The position numbers and the translations under genes are program-made. From Deefgea tanakiae (GTDB lineage: Bacteria > Pseudomonadota > Gammaproteobacteria > Burkholderiales > Chitinibacteraceae), in contig NZ_CP081150.1 in NCBI RefSeq assembly GCF_019665765.1, positions 2,852,001-2,916,000 of the forward strand: a DNA stretch of 64,000 nucleotides. Reading direction: 5' to 3'. The notes under the pieces are model-generated. The model was not told where the DNA came from, searched no databases, and saw nothing but the letters and a program-made list of their open reading frames with translations. Within the stretch, counting starts at the first letter, position 1, and each line of letters starts with the position of its first letter. This document shows, one piece after another, positions 35,867 through 45,896 of this stretch.

Positions 35867-36064
35867 ATGTATTCCCTTAAAGTCGCTAAAATTGGTTGTG
35901 GTAGCTGTGTCGCTAAAATTAACAATGCTCTCAAGGCGCTGGATGATGCAGCTGAAATCGCCATTGATCGTCTAGCGGGTATCATTCAAGTGAAGAGCGA
36001 TGCTTCACTGGTTGAGATTCGAGAGACACTCAATCAAATTGGCTATCCCACTACGGTTTTATGA
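35867..36064 (+). CDS. HMA-domain metallochaperone, CopZ-like
   Basis: 65-residue ferredoxin-like heavy-metal-associated domain delivering Cu(I) to CopA. The metal site is GCGSC (Cys11, Cys14 by reading IGCGSC), which keeps CxxC but lacks the usual Met before it. GGAGAG precedes the ATG. Its promoter resembles the one of copA downstream, so both should respond to the CueR encoded at 38698. Confidence 0.85.
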   Translation: MYSLKVAKIGCGSCVAKINNALKALDDAAEIAIDRLAGIIQVKSDASLVEIRETLNQIGYPTTVL

Positions 36065-36088
36065 TCTTGTGAGGTGTCATTCCTTCCC

Positions 36089-36113
36089 AGCCCTGTGCAT
36101 GCACAGGGCTTTT
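36089..36113 (+). terminator. intrinsic terminator after the HMA chaperone gene
   Basis: AGCCCTGTGCA / TGCACAGGGCT palindrome followed by TTTTC, 24 bases after the stop. Confidence 0.8.
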
Positions 36114-36171
36114 CTTCGTTTTAGCGGTTAGTTGGCGATGAATTCTTGTGAATAGAGCCTAAAAAACATAC

Positions 36172-36202
36172 TTGACCTTCCCATGATAGGAAGGCTGAAA
36201 CT
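36172..36202 (+). promoter_or_regulatory. CueR-type promoter of copA
   Basis: -35 TTGACC (36172-36177) and dyad CCTTCC-N7-GGAAGG (36176-36194), matching the CueR operator wording ACCTTCC...GGAAGG. With a 19-base spacer the -10 would be GAAACT, a weak hexamer as expected for an activated promoter. Confidence 0.75.
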
Positions 36203-36234
36203 ACATTCATCGACAACAAACAAGGAGTCTCATC

Positions 36235-38649
36235 ATGACAAGCTCTACTTTAGCGTTAAACGCAGATCGGGAATTAAGGCTCGATATTGATGGTATGAGC
36301 TGTGCAAGTTGTGTGGCTCATATTGAAGAGGCACTACTTGCAACACCGGGCGTAATCAGTGCAGCAGTTAATCTGGCGATGGAAACGGCGCAGGTTAAAT
36401 TCAAAGCGGGGCTCGATGAGGTTCGTGTGCTCGAGGCAGTGGCGAAAGCAGGTTATTCGGCTAAGTTGGCCGATGCGCCAAGCGTCGAAGCCAAGCAGAC
36501 GATCAAGCTCAGTATCAGTGGCATGACCTGTGCGAGTTGTGTGGGCCGGATTGAAAGTGCTTTGTTGGCTACGGACGGTGTTGTTTCTGCTTCAGTGAAT
36601 CTAGCCACTGAAACCGCCCAAGTTATACTTCAATCAGGCGTTGATCCTGTCGTGCTGCTTGATGCCGTCGCCGGGGCGGGCTATGAAGCCAGTTTGATGA
36701 CGGCAGAGACAGAAAAGACACCATCACACGCGAAGTCTTCTCCTTTCTGGCCGATCGCCATAGGTGCTTTACTGTCATTGCCATTGGTCTTACCGATGTT
36801 GGCCGAGCCTTTTGGTGTGCACTGGATGCTGCCGGCGTGGGTGCAGTTTTTGCTCGCTACCCCTGTGCAATTCTGGCTAGGCGCACGCTTTTATCGCTCA
36901 GCCTGGCATGCTGTACGCAATCTGCGCGGTAATATGGATTTGCTGGTGTCAATCGGTACTAGTGCTGCATATGGTTTGTCGTTATATCACTGGTTATTTG
37001 ATGCTAGCCAAGGTGCGTTGTACTTTGAAGCGGGTGCGGTGATCGTCACGCTGGTGTTACTGGGTAAATGGTTGGAGGCCCGCGCCAAACATGAGACTAC
37101 GGCAGCAATTAAGGCCTTGCAGGCATTACGTCCATCAGTCGCCCGAGTGCGTAAAAACGGACGAGATATTGAAGTAGCACTTGAACATGTACAGTTGGGT
37201 GATCTGGTTGTGATCCTGCCGGGTGAACAAGTGCCTGTCGATGGTGTGGTGCGAGAAGGTGAAAGCCAGCACGACGAATCGATGCTCACTGGTGAAAGTG
37301 TGCTGGTCACCAAGGAAGTTGGCAGCAAAGTCACTGGCGGTGCAATTAACCATGATGGTGTGTTATTGGTTGAAACCAGCGCCTTAAGTGGTGAAAGTAC
37401 GCTCGCTCGCATTATTCGCATGGTGGAAGATGCACAAGCGGGTAAAGCAGCGATTCAGCGTCTGGTTGATCAAGTTAGCGCAGTCTTTGTGCCCGTCGTC
37501 TTAGTGATTGCGCTGGTGACTTTACTGGGCTGGAGGTACTGGACTGGTAGTACTGAAAGCGGCATCTTGTATGCAGTGGCGGTACTGGTGATTGCATGTC
37601 CATGTGCGCTCGGTTTGGCAACACCGACGGCGATTATGGCGGGTACGGGAGTGGCAGCCAAATTCGGGATCTTGATTAAAGACGCCGAAGCGCTGGAACT
37701 AGCTCATAAAGTACAAGTGGTGATGTTTGATAAAACAGGGACTTTGACCGAGGGTAAACCTCACCTAGCTGAACTTACTGCTCAAGATGGCGAGCAGGCT
37801 GAAATGCTGGAATTAGCCGCAGCGTTGCAACGTGGTAGTGAGCACCCATTGGCCAAAGCTGTGATTGCCAAAGCCGATGTTGCTCAGCCACTCAAAGCCG
37901 ATAATCTGCAAGCGCTGCCTGGCCGCGGCATTGCAGGTGATATTGCAGGTACACGCTACTTGCTGGGTAATCAACGCCTGATGCAGGAAAAAGGGATTGA
38001 TCTGAGCATCATGCAAACAGCTCACGATCAAGCACTGAGCAATGGTTTTACCGTTTCATGGTTAGCGCGTGAACACGATTTGGCCTTGATCGGTATGCTG
38101 GCCTTTAGTGATGGCATCAAAGCCACAGCCAAAGATGCGATTTCGCAACTACGGGCCTTGGGTGTGAAAACGTTGATGTTGTCGGGTGATAACCGCGCTG
38201 CAGCACAACGGGTTGCTGAGCAATTAAACCTAGATGAAGTGATTGCCGAAGTCTTGCCACACGAAAAAGCCGCGCACATCGAAGCGATTCGTGCGCAAGG
38301 TAAAGTGGTAGCAATGGTCGGCGATGGTGTGAATGATGCGCCTGCACTGGCAGCAGCCGATGTCGGGATTGCAATGGGTACCGGTGCCGATGTGGCGATG
38401 CATGTAGCAGGTGTCACGCTGATGCGAGGAGATCCGCAACTGGTGAGTCAAACGATTGAAATATCACGTTTGACTTATCGTAAAATTCGCCAAAATCTGT
38501 TTTGGGCATTCATCTTTAATGTAATCGGTATTCCTCTGGCTGCGTTTGGATTGCTCAATCCGATGATTGCAGGTGGGGCGATGGCATTCTCAAGTGTGAG
38601 CGTGGTATCCAATGCCTTATTATTAAGGAACTGGAAACCCAAAGCCTAA
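36235..38649 (+). CDS. copA: Cu(I)-exporting P1B-type ATPase CopA
   Basis: 804 residues. Two N-terminal HMA domains (GMSCASC about 19-25 and GMTCASC about 97-103), eight transmembrane helices, the TM6 CPC motif in [12 protein letters not shown], the phosphorylation loop DKTGTLTEG, the SEHPL motif and the hinge [10 protein letters not shown]. The TM8 N/M-type residues at [15 protein letters not shown] fit copper specificity. AAGGAG lies before the ATG. It exports cytoplasmic Cu(I) to the periplasm and is followed by cueR. Confidence 0.96.
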   Translation: MTSSTLALNADRELRLDIDGMSCASCVAHIEEALLATPGVISAAVNLAMETAQVKFKAGLDEVRVLEAVAKAGYSAKLADAPSVEAKQTIKLSISGMTCASCVGRIESALLATDGVVSASVNLATETAQVILQSGVDPVVLLDAVAGAGYEASLMTAETEKTPSHAKSSPFWPIAIGALLSLPLVLPMLAEPFGVHWMLPAWVQFLLATPVQFWLGARFYRSAWHAVRNLRGNMDLLVSIGTSAAYGLSLYHWLFDASQGALYFEAGAVIVTLVLLGKWLEARAKHETTAAIKALQALRPSVARVRKNGRDIEVALEHVQLGDLVVILPGEQVPVDGVVREGESQHDESMLTGESVLVTKEVGSKVTGGAINHDGVLLVETSALSGESTLARIIRMVEDAQAGKAAIQRLVDQVSAVFVPVVLVIALVTLLGWRYWTGSTESGILYAVAVLVIACPCALGLATPTAIMAGTGVAAKFGILIKDAEALELAHKVQVVMFDKTGTLTEGKPHLAELTAQDGEQAEMLELAAALQRGSEHPLAKAVIAKADVAQPLKADNLQALPGRGIAGDIAGTRYLLGNQRLMQEKGIDLSIMQTAHDQALSNGFTVSWLAREHDLALIGMLAFSDGIKATAKDAISQLRALGVKTLMLSGDNRAAAQRVAEQLNLDEVIAEVLPHEKAAHIEAIRAQGKVVAMVGDGVNDAPALAAADVGIAMGTGADVAMHVAGVTLMRGDPQLVSQTIEISRLTYRKIRQNLFWAFIFNVIGIPLAAFGLLNPMIAGGAMAFSSVSVVSNALLLRNWKPKA

Positions 38650-38658
38650 GGCTAACAG

Positions 38659-38681
38659 AAAGGTAGCTTAGCCACCTTTTT
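38659..38681 (+). terminator. short hairpin between copA and cueR
   Basis: AAAGGTAGC / GCCACCTTT with one mismatch, loop TTA, then TTTTT. It may attenuate read-through from copA into cueR. Confidence 0.5.
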
Positions 38682-38697
38682 ATGTAAAGGATTTGCA

Positions 38698-39093
38698 ATG
38701 AATATCGGGCAAGCCGCCCAGCTAAGTGGGCTTAGCAGCAAAATGATTCGGCACTATGAAAGTCTTGGCCTCATCAAACCCCAAGGTCGTAGTTCCGCAG
38801 GGTACCGGATGTTTAGCGACTTTGATCTTAGCCAGCTTAAATTTATCCATCAGTCGCGCGTTTTGGGGTTCTCACTCGAACAAATCGGCCAATTAATGCA
38901 GCTATGGAAACAGGAAGATCGCGCCAGTATTGACGTGAAAATGCTTGCAGAGTTGCACATCAAAGAACTTAACGCCAAAATTGAATCAATGCAGCAAATG
39001 AAACAAACCTTAGAGCAATTAATCGATATCTGCCCAGGGAGTGAAGATCCGAACTGCCCGATTTTAAAGTCACTATCAACCCCTTCAATTTGA
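38698..39093 (+). CDS. cueR: MerR-family copper regulator CueR
   Basis: 131-residue activator. N-terminal winged helix (MNIGQAAQLSGLSSKMIRHYE), coiled dimerisation helix, and a C-terminal metal loop CPGSEDPNC with Cys112 and Cys120, the same positions as in E. coli CueR. AAAGGA is seven bases before the ATG. Target promoters are probably those at 35792 and 36172, both with CueR-type dyads. Confidence 0.93.
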   Translation: MNIGQAAQLSGLSSKMIRHYESLGLIKPQGRSSAGYRMFSDFDLSQLKFIHQSRVLGFSLEQIGQLMQLWKQEDRASIDVKMLAELHIKELNAKIESMQQMKQTLEQLIDICPGSEDPNCPILKSLSTPSI

Positions 39094-39339
39094 ATATAGG
39101 ACACGCTAGCTGCGATGTTTTTAAACCTCAGCCTTTATTTTCGCCAGCCCTGAGATCTGTTAGGGCTAAAAAGTAGGCGTTAACAGTTGCGCTGTTACCT
39201 CTCTGTTTTATCGCCCTTTAGGTTTGGAATCGTAAACCTGCTTACATTTTTCAGACAAAATCATGCCTTCATAAGACTGGCCCGGGTATTGCCATATAAA
39301 TATTTATTTTAAATAGCATGATGGCAATACCCATTGCAC

Positions 39340-39714
39340 TTAGTTCAAATAGAAACGAAATTGCTCGGCTGATTTGCCAGGCAGAGTGACCTTCAGCAAG
39401 GCTTTCGTACCTGCATTGGCTTTATATGGGCCGTGCGCCATAAAAGAATTATCGCCTGATAGTGCGATCTTCACGGTTTGTTTGTCGCTGCCATTGAGTA
39501 AAGTTAATTCGGCCACCGCGCCTTTAGTCGGAATCGCTTGGTCACTGTGCGTCGTGAGGTACACCATCAACATATTGCCTTGGGTGCTGAGTTCAGCACG
39601 AGTGCCAGTTGTTGCTTCGGCCATCACGCCTTGATGTTGCGGCTTCATTTCGCCATCGGCCAAAGCTAGGTTGAACGACAAAACCAAACTGCATGCGAGT
39701 AATATTTTTTTCAT
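39340..39714 (-). CDS. periplasmic protein, last gene of the RND metal-efflux operon
   Basis: 124 residues with signal peptide (ending ALA). The mature part, about 100 residues, is beta-rich (MLMVYLTTHSDQAIPTKG, GDNSFMAHGPYKANAGTKA). It resembles the domain of the protein at 43970, the fourth gene upstream in the same operon. No known function. The start MKK follows AAGGA; an upstream in-frame ATG is unlikely. Possibly a periplasmic metal or adaptor partner of the RND pump. Confidence 0.6.
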   Translation of the reverse strand: MKKILLACSLVLSFNLALADGEMKPQHQGVMAEATTGTRAELSTQGNMLMVYLTTHSDQAIPTKGAVAELTLLNGSDKQTVKIALSGDNSFMAHGPYKANAGTKALLKVTLPGKSAEQFRFYLN

Positions 39715-39752
39715 ACTTTTTCCTTGAGTCATCAATGCCCGTAAGGCAAAAT

Positions 39753-42700
39753 TTAAAACGTCGTTTCGCTCTGTTCATTCACCAAGCGTTGCAAAGGCTT
39801 TTTGCCAAATAACCAAAACATCAGCGGCGTGAGTAGGGTGTCGAGCAGGGTTGAGCTGATTAATCCACCAAAGATCACCACCGCAACGGGATGAAGAATT
39901 TCTTTACCCGGCGCATCGGCAGCAAACAGCAGTGGCGTTAAGGCCAGCGCAGCGGTCAATGCGGTCATTAAAACCGGCGTTAACCGTTCTAATGAGCCGC
40001 GCACGATCATCTCTTTGCTGAAGGTTTCCCCTTCGAACTTGCACAGATTGATATAGTGACTGACTTTCAAAATGCCGTTGCGAGTGGCAATGCCGGTCAG
40101 CGTAATAAAGCCCACCATCGACGCGACAGACAGCGTAATGCCACCGAGCCACATCGCCACCACGCTGCCGATGAGCGCCATTGGAATATTGGCCATAATA
40201 ATCGTGGCTAGAACCGCAGATTGATAGCGCGTGTACAGCACCATAAAAATCAACGCCAGCGATAAGAGCGATAGCAATGCGATCAGTTGCGTCGCGTCTT
40301 CTTGGGCTTGAAATTGTCCTTCTAGACTGACGAAGTAACCTTCCGGCATGGTGTTTGTCGCTAAGACGCCGCGCATTTGGGCGATGATCTGCGCCATATC
40401 GCTGCCATCGGTGTTGGCCGAAATAACAATGCGCCGCCGACCATTTTCTCTACCGATTTGATTCGGGCCATCGCCTTCCTCAATCGTCGCCACTTGCGAC
40501 AGAGGTACCTTGCCATGCGGGGTATCGATCAAGATATTGGCTAAACCCGCCGCATCCCTTGCCGCATCCGGCAAGCGGATCACCAGATCAAAGCGTTTGT
40601 TCTGATCCACAATCTGCGCCACCGTATCGCCTTCGCTTAAGGCTTCTAGCGTTTTGAGTAAAGTACCCGGCGCAACGCCGAGCTGCGCAGCACGGTCGTA
40701 GTCAATTTGCACTTTGATTTGTGGAATCAAAACTTGCTTTTCAATTTGCAAATCGGTCAGCCCTTTAATGCCCGACAGCTTTTGCTGCAGGTCAGCGGCT
40801 TGAGCTCGCAACGTGTCGAGATCATCACCGTAAATTTTCAAGGCAATTTGCGCCCGAACGCCAGAGAGTAAATGGTCGAGTCGATGCGAAATCGGTTGTC
40901 CCAACATCACGGTGGCTGGCAGGCTGGATAATCGTTGCCGAATATCGGCCAAGACTACATCTCGTGGTCGATCTGATGCTTTCAAGTCAATATCCAGCTC
41001 GCTGGTATGCACGCCCTCAGCATGCTCATCCAACTCGGCTCGGCCCGTACGGCGACCGACGCTTTCTACTTCAGGCACTTGCTGCACCAGTGTTTCGGCT
41101 AATTGTCCAATCCGATTGGACTCGGCGAGCGACGTACCCGGATTGAGCAACAGGCTCACCAGCAAAGTGCCTTCGTTAAACGCTGGCAAAAATGCGCGCG
41201 GCAAAAACGGCAGACTCGCTATCGCAACCACCAGCATCAACACGCCACCAGCCAGCAGTCCACGTGCACGATCAAATGCGCCCTCCAGCAAACGCTGATC
41301 GTGGCGCTTTAGCCATTGCACGAGCTTTGAATCGCCATGCTCGATCTGCTTCATCTTGGGAAGCAGGTAGTAACACATCACTGGCGTTACTGTGAGCGCA
41401 ACCAATAAACTGGCCAAAATAGAGGTGATATAAGCGATGCCCAATGGCGCAAACAAACGTCCCTCCATCCCCGGCAAGGCAAACAGCGGCACAAATACCA
41501 ATACCACCACCATCGTTGCTACGACAACGCCCGAGCGCACTTCATTACAAGCATCGGCAATCACCTTGATCGATGCCAGCATGCCGTGTGGCTTTTTCTC
41601 TTTTAAGCGCCGCAACACGTTTTCAACGTCCACCAAGGCATCATCGACCAGCTCGCCAATCGCAATCGCTAAGCCGCCTAAGGTCATCACATTGACTGAC
41701 AAGCCCATCGCCTTGAAGATGAGAAAGGTCAGCGCTAACGACAAAGGAATTGCCGTCAGCGAAATAATCGTGGTTCGGGTGTTCATTAAAAACAGAAATA
41801 AAATCACCGCGACCATAATCGCGCCATCGCGCAGCGCTTCTTCGACGTTATTGACAGAGGCTTCAATAAAATCGGCCTGACGGAACGAGACTTTGGGCGT
41901 GCTGACACCCGCCGGCAATGATTTGCTCAGACTGGCTAACGCTGCTTCAACCTCACGCGTCACCCGCACCGAGTCGGCGGTCGGTTGTTTTTGCACGCCG
42001 ACAATCACCGCCGGCTGGCCACCAAAACCCGCATCGCCGCGCTTAAAGGCTGGAGCAAACTTCACCTCGGCCACTTGTTTGAGTAGCACCGGCTGACCTT
42101 TGTTGACCTTGACCGCGAGGTTTTGCATGTCTTCTAGCTTGGTGGTGCGCCCTACATTGCGAATCAAATACTCGCGCGCGTTTTGCTCCAAATACCCACC
42201 ACTTGTATTGCCTGAAAAGCCATTGATTGCCTTCTCTATATCCTCATACCCAATAGATAATTGCGCCATCATGGCCAAATTGGGTTCGACACGAAATTGA
42301 CGCACCTCTCCCCCAATCGGGATCACCTGCGCCACGCCGGGAATCGAGAGCAAGCGAGGACGTAATACAAAATCAACGTACTCGCGCACCGCCATGCCTT
42401 GCTGCGGATTGGCCTGCTGATTTTGCCCTTGATCCACAATCGGAAAAGCAATCAGCATAATTTCACCCATTACGGATGAAATCGGGCCCATTGTCGGACT
42501 AATCCCATCAGGAAGCTGTGACTTTACTTCGGCTAATCGTTCGGCAACCAACTGGCGATTGCGATAGATATCCGAACCCCAAGCAAATTCGGCATAAATA
42601 ATTGACAATCCCACGCCCGATACCGAGCGAACTCTCGTGACGCCTGGCATGCCATTAAGCGATGTTTCCAGCGGAAAACTGATCAATTGCTCGACTTCTT

Positions 42701-42875
42701 CGGGCGCCATCCCGCCCGCTTCAGTCATGATGGTCACCGTCGGTTTATTCAAATCTGGAAACACATCCACCGGCATTTTACTGGCGGTGTAGCCACCATA
42801 AATCATCATGATCACCGCAATGGCGACCACAAACAGCCGGTTTTTTAAACTGGCATTCACAATCCAACTAAACAT
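39753..42875 (-). CDS. czcA: heavy-metal efflux RND permease (CzcA/CusA family)
   Basis: 1040-residue inner-membrane proton/metal antiporter of the HME-RND class. Twelve helices with two periplasmic loops; N-terminus VVAIAVIMMIYGGYTASKMPVDVFPDL is characteristic. The proton-relay helix reads AIGELVDDALVDVEN, with acidic residues in positions different from CzcA's DFGLIVDGAVVIVEN, so the metal (Co/Zn/Cd, Ni or Cu) cannot be fixed by sequence alone. Adaptor and outer-membrane genes are directly upstream, forming a C-x-B-A operon on the minus strand. Confidence 0.92.
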   Translation of the reverse strand: MFSWIVNASLKNRLFVVAIAVIMMIYGGYTASKMPVDVFPDLNKPTVTIMTEAGGMAPEEVEQLISFPLETSLNGMPGVTRVRSVSGVGLSIIYAEFAWGSDIYRNRQLVAERLAEVKSQLPDGISPTMGPISSVMGEIMLIAFPIVDQGQNQQANPQQGMAVREYVDFVLRPRLLSIPGVAQVIPIGGEVRQFRVEPNLAMMAQLSIGYEDIEKAINGFSGNTSGGYLEQNAREYLIRNVGRTTKLEDMQNLAVKVNKGQPVLLKQVAEVKFAPAFKRGDAGFGGQPAVIVGVQKQPTADSVRVTREVEAALASLSKSLPAGVSTPKVSFRQADFIEASVNNVEEALRDGAIMVAVILFLFLMNTRTTIISLTAIPLSLALTFLIFKAMGLSVNVMTLGGLAIAIGELVDDALVDVENVLRRLKEKKPHGMLASIKVIADACNEVRSGVVVATMVVVLVFVPLFALPGMEGRLFAPLGIAYITSILASLLVALTVTPVMCYYLLPKMKQIEHGDSKLVQWLKRHDQRLLEGAFDRARGLLAGGVLMLVVAIASLPFLPRAFLPAFNEGTLLVSLLLNPGTSLAESNRIGQLAETLVQQVPEVESVGRRTGRAELDEHAEGVHTSELDIDLKASDRPRDVVLADIRQRLSSLPATVMLGQPISHRLDHLLSGVRAQIALKIYGDDLDTLRAQAADLQQKLSGIKGLTDLQIEKQVLIPQIKVQIDYDRAAQLGVAPGTLLKTLEALSEGDTVAQIVDQNKRFDLVIRLPDAARDAAGLANILIDTPHGKVPLSQVATIEEGDGPNQIGRENGRRRIVISANTDGSDMAQIIAQMRGVLATNTMPEGYFVSLEGQFQAQEDATQLIALLSLLSLALIFMVLYTRYQSAVLATIIMANIPMALIGSVVAMWLGGITLSVASMVGFITLTGIATRNGILKVSHYINLCKFEGETFSKEMIVRGSLERLTPVLMTALTAALALTPLLFAADAPGKEILHPVAVVIFGGLISSTLLDTLLTPLMFWLFGKKPLQRLVNEQSETTF

Positions 42876-42884
42876 GATGCCTCC

Positions 42885-43970
42885 CTATCGAATTTGGTTA
42901 ATCAGATTGGCGCCTTGCACCACGATGCGCTGACCGTCTTTGAGCTGACCCACTAAAACGCGCTGACCATCGAGCGGCATCGGCTGCACCGGCACGGCGC
43001 GCAGCACTTGCGCTTGTTCCAACACCCAGACCACGTTTTGATTGCTGGAGTTTTTGACAATGGCGCTGGCGGGCAAGACGACACCCCGCGTTTGCTCTCG
43101 GGTATTGGCGACGACTTTGGCCACTTGCCCTAAGGCCAACGGCATCGCTTCACTCGGCGCGAATAACATCGGTAAAGCACCATCTCGCAAAGCGCTGGCA
43201 CCGCCCAAGTAACGCAACTTGACGCCATTCAAGGCTGCACTCTCAATTTGCGTAATCATGGACGGCTCGTAAGCCAGTGCTTCAATCAAAAAACCTTTTG
43301 GATCAACGATTTCAAACAAGACGGTGGCAGGGTCAATCACTTGACCGTTCACCACATTGCTACTGGCCAGCACGCCATCCAAACTGGCGCGCAATACTTC
43401 GCCATTACCGGCCATAGATAAAGCGGCACTGCGAGCACGCACTGCACTGAGCTGCGCTTGCGCGGCCTCAATCTCTTTGCGTGGGACCGAGCCTTCCAAT
43501 TGGCGTAAACGCGCCAAAGTTTGCTCGGCTTGCGCTAAGTTAGCGCGTGTTTCAGCCAACTCGGCTTGCTGCTGCGCGACGTCATAACTGCCTTGCGCCG
43601 GTTTGATCAAGGCCAGAATTTGCCCTTTTTTGACGCGACTACCGAGTAGCGGTAAACCGCCTGCAGGTGCGTTTACTCGTCCACCACTACTAGCTTGAAC
43701 GCGCGCGCCATAATTCGGGTTCATCACCACATGGCCGTTGAGTTCGATGGTTTTTGCGGCCGAACTGGTTTGTGCCAACTGTGTGCTGATACCAAGCTGA
43801 TATTGGGTGAGCTTAGGAACAAACACCCGACCATCCGGTAGTCGCTGCGGTTTATTCGCCGTATTCACAACTGGCGCTTCATCATGCGCATGATCGTCAT
43901 CACCATGGGCCCATGTCGCCATTGGAATGAATAAAATACTTAGGCTAAGAATCATTGCATTGAATTTCAT
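42885..43970 (-). CDS. RND periplasmic adaptor (CzcB-like membrane fusion protein)
   Basis: 361 residues with a signal peptide or N-terminal anchor and a His-rich segment (HGDDDHAHDE) just after it. A lipoyl/barrel-sandwich hybrid split by a long helical hairpin (AELAETRANLAQAEQTLARLRQ) is visible, followed by beta-barrel domain. The start overlaps the stop of the upstream gene by one base (TAATG). The His-rich N-terminus suggests that it collects metal in the periplasm. Confidence 0.9.
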   Translation of the reverse strand: MKFNAMILSLSILFIPMATWAHGDDDHAHDEAPVVNTANKPQRLPDGRVFVPKLTQYQLGISTQLAQTSSAAKTIELNGHVVMNPNYGARVQASSGGRVNAPAGGLPLLGSRVKKGQILALIKPAQGSYDVAQQQAELAETRANLAQAEQTLARLRQLEGSVPRKEIEAAQAQLSAVRARSAALSMAGNGEVLRASLDGVLASSNVVNGQVIDPATVLFEIVDPKGFLIEALAYEPSMITQIESAALNGVKLRYLGGASALRDGALPMLFAPSEAMPLALGQVAKVVANTREQTRGVVLPASAIVKNSSNQNVVWVLEQAQVLRAVPVQPMPLDGQRVLVGQLKDGQRIVVQGANLINQIR

Positions 43971-44482
43971 TATTTATTTCCTCCACTGCGGCGCAGCGCC
44001 ACCAGCATTAGTACCAGAGCTAAGCCACCGCCACCGATCAATAGCCATGATTGAATGTGAGTTTGCGGCGCAGTCGCAACCGCAGGTGCCGCGACTTTCA
44101 AGGTGGTTTCCAGTAAATCGGACTGCTTACCAGCGATCAGCGTCATCATGAGCGGATGCTCTCCGACTTTAGCCAAGGGCGTGGCAGGCGCTTGATAAAC
44201 CCCTGAGGCTACCGCTTTGAGTTTGGCCTTAAATGCACCGCTCTCCACTTCGAGGGTGGCATTGTTGATGGGTTGATTGTCGGCGTAACGATTGAGATAA
44301 ATTGTGAGGGTTTCGCCGTCCATCTGAGCTAACACTTCAAAATCACTCGATGCACTTTCAGAACTGGATACGGCTTGCTGCGTCGGTGCGGCTTGCGGTG
44401 TAGCATCATGATCATCATCACCATGCGCCCAAGCTGCAGTACTGAGTATCAGACTGTAGATCAATATAAAAATAAGCTTCAT
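43970..44482 (-). CDS. His-rich periplasmic protein with C-terminal membrane anchor
   Basis: 170 residues. Signal peptide (ending AWA), a HGDDDHD motif, an Ig-like beta domain (about 50-125) similar to the one encoded at 39340, and a C-terminal helix (about 143-162) with Arg-rich end, so it is probably anchored in the inner membrane. It lies between the outer-membrane and adaptor genes, overlapping both (ATGA and TAATG), hence must be made with the pump. Not a known CzcCBA component. Confidence 0.65.
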   Translation of the reverse strand: MKLIFILIYSLILSTAAWAHGDDDHDATPQAAPTQQAVSSSESASSDFEVLAQMDGETLTIYLNRYADNQPINNATLEVESGAFKAKLKAVASGVYQAPATPLAKVGEHPLMMTLIAGKQSDLLETTLKVAAPAVATAPQTHIQSWLLIGGGGLALVLMLVALRRSGGNK

Positions 44483-45678
44483 GGCAATACCCCAATAGAT
44501 TGTAAGTGTCGTGAATTGGCGCGCCCCAGTTCTAACTCAGCACGCTGCACGGCAAAGCCGCGTTCTAGGAAATCGACCTGCGCCGTCAGATAGTTCGCCA
44601 AATTAGTCTGGCCCGCACGGTAGCTGCGTTGTTGCCACACCCAAGCTTGTGTGGCCAATTGCAAACTCTGCTGCGCCATTTGCAATTGCCGCCTAGCGAG
44701 TGCGAGCGCATGATTAGCCGATTGCTGCTGCGCACTAACTTGCCGCTCGGTACGCTGAAACCGCGTTTGCGCGTCGATTAATTCGGCATTAGCGCTCGTC
44801 ACACGCGCTTGAGTGCGTCCTTCGCTGCCAAAGGGGATGCGAACTGAGATTTTGCCGAGATTTTTATAGGGCTCATCGGCTGTGCCTCGCTCACGCGTTA
44901 GGCTGAAAGCCAGTTCTGGCGTATCGCGGGTATCGTATTGCGCTTGCGCCAATTGTGCGCGCGCTAACGCGGTCTGTGCTTGTAACGCTTGGCGCTGAGG
45001 ATGTGCAGCTACATCGAGCGAAACTGAGAGCGTCTCGGTTTGATCAGGCAAAGGCGTTTCACCTGCTAGTGCCTGAAAATGCTGCAGACTCTCATCAAAC
45101 TGCTGCTGACTTTGCGCTAATTGCAACTGCGCCTCCAGCTGCGCTTGATGTGCCAAATTGACATCCAACGGGGCGACTTCACCCACTTTGAGCTGACGCT
45201 CTAAGTCTTGGCTTATTTTTTCCAGTACACGTAGCTTTTGCTGAGCACTTTCTTGCGCTAATTTGGCCAAGCGTGCAGTCCATACGGCTTCACGCAGTGC
45301 ACCAGCAAGCTCCCAACGACTGAGCATCAATTGGCTTTGCTCGACACTGGCCTGCTGATTTAATTGCGCCAAGAGGCGTTCTTTTTGCCCCCATTGCCAC
45401 AAAGGAATTCCCAGCTCAGCCTCATACTCACGCGTGTCTTGGGTTGGTGATAAATTATCGTTCAGCGAATTCGTTCCCGAAATCGTCAGAGACATGGGCT
45501 CGGGCGTCATCGACTGAGCATTACGCAGTGCACTTTGCGCTTTATTTTCTTGCGCAGCTTGAAGTGGCGCATCGAGTTGGCTCGCTAACGCAAAGGCCTC
45601 TTTGATCGTTGCAGCCTGCGCTGGCAACGCAAAGAATGTGCACCACAAAATGGGCGCATAAAATCGTTTTGATTGCAT
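44479..45678 (-). CDS. RND outer-membrane channel (CzcC/TolC-like)
   Basis: 399 residues, signal peptide (ending AQA) then repeated long Gln/Ala/Leu-rich helices typical of the outer-membrane efflux protein family (two copies of the OEP domain, e.g. LAQAQYDTRDTPELAFSLTRE). It forms the exit duct with the adaptor and permease encoded downstream. The stop overlaps the start of the next gene by four bases. Confidence 0.88.
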   Translation of the reverse strand: MQSKRFYAPILWCTFFALPAQAATIKEAFALASQLDAPLQAAQENKAQSALRNAQSMTPEPMSLTISGTNSLNDNLSPTQDTREYEAELGIPLWQWGQKERLLAQLNQQASVEQSQLMLSRWELAGALREAVWTARLAKLAQESAQQKLRVLEKISQDLERQLKVGEVAPLDVNLAHQAQLEAQLQLAQSQQQFDESLQHFQALAGETPLPDQTETLSVSLDVAAHPQRQALQAQTALARAQLAQAQYDTRDTPELAFSLTRERGTADEPYKNLGKISVRIPFGSEGRTQARVTSANAELIDAQTRFQRTERQVSAQQQSANHALALARRQLQMAQQSLQLATQAWVWQQRSYRAGQTNLANYLTAQVDFLERGFAVQRAELELGRANSRHLQSIGVLP

Positions 45679-45878
45679 GATGGTGTACCTATCATCATTT
45701 CATAGAAAACCAGCTAATCGTTCTGATTGGCAAGTCCGTCAGAAAAGACGCTTCAGTAGCTGAAACTCAATCAAACCCCTGGCCTAAACAGCGAATAGGC
45801 TAATTCCGTACAGTCGCGCACCCGGGTATGCAACAAATACAGCGTAAAAACTAAGGGAATAAAAAAGTCGACTAATAA

Positions 45879-45896
45879 CGCGCCTGATTAGGCGCG
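45879..45896. terminator. hairpin overlapping the end of the CzcI-like gene
   Basis: CGCGCCT / AGGCGCG with loop GATT, covering the stop codon of the gene at 45888. On the minus strand a T6 run follows about ten bases later; it may partly separate that gene from the RND operon downstream. Confidence 0.4.

Noticed and set aside
39146-39167. Hairpin AGCCCT / AGGGCT after cueR as a terminator
   Set aside because: The stem is only 6 bp with a 10-base loop and no T-tract on either strand.
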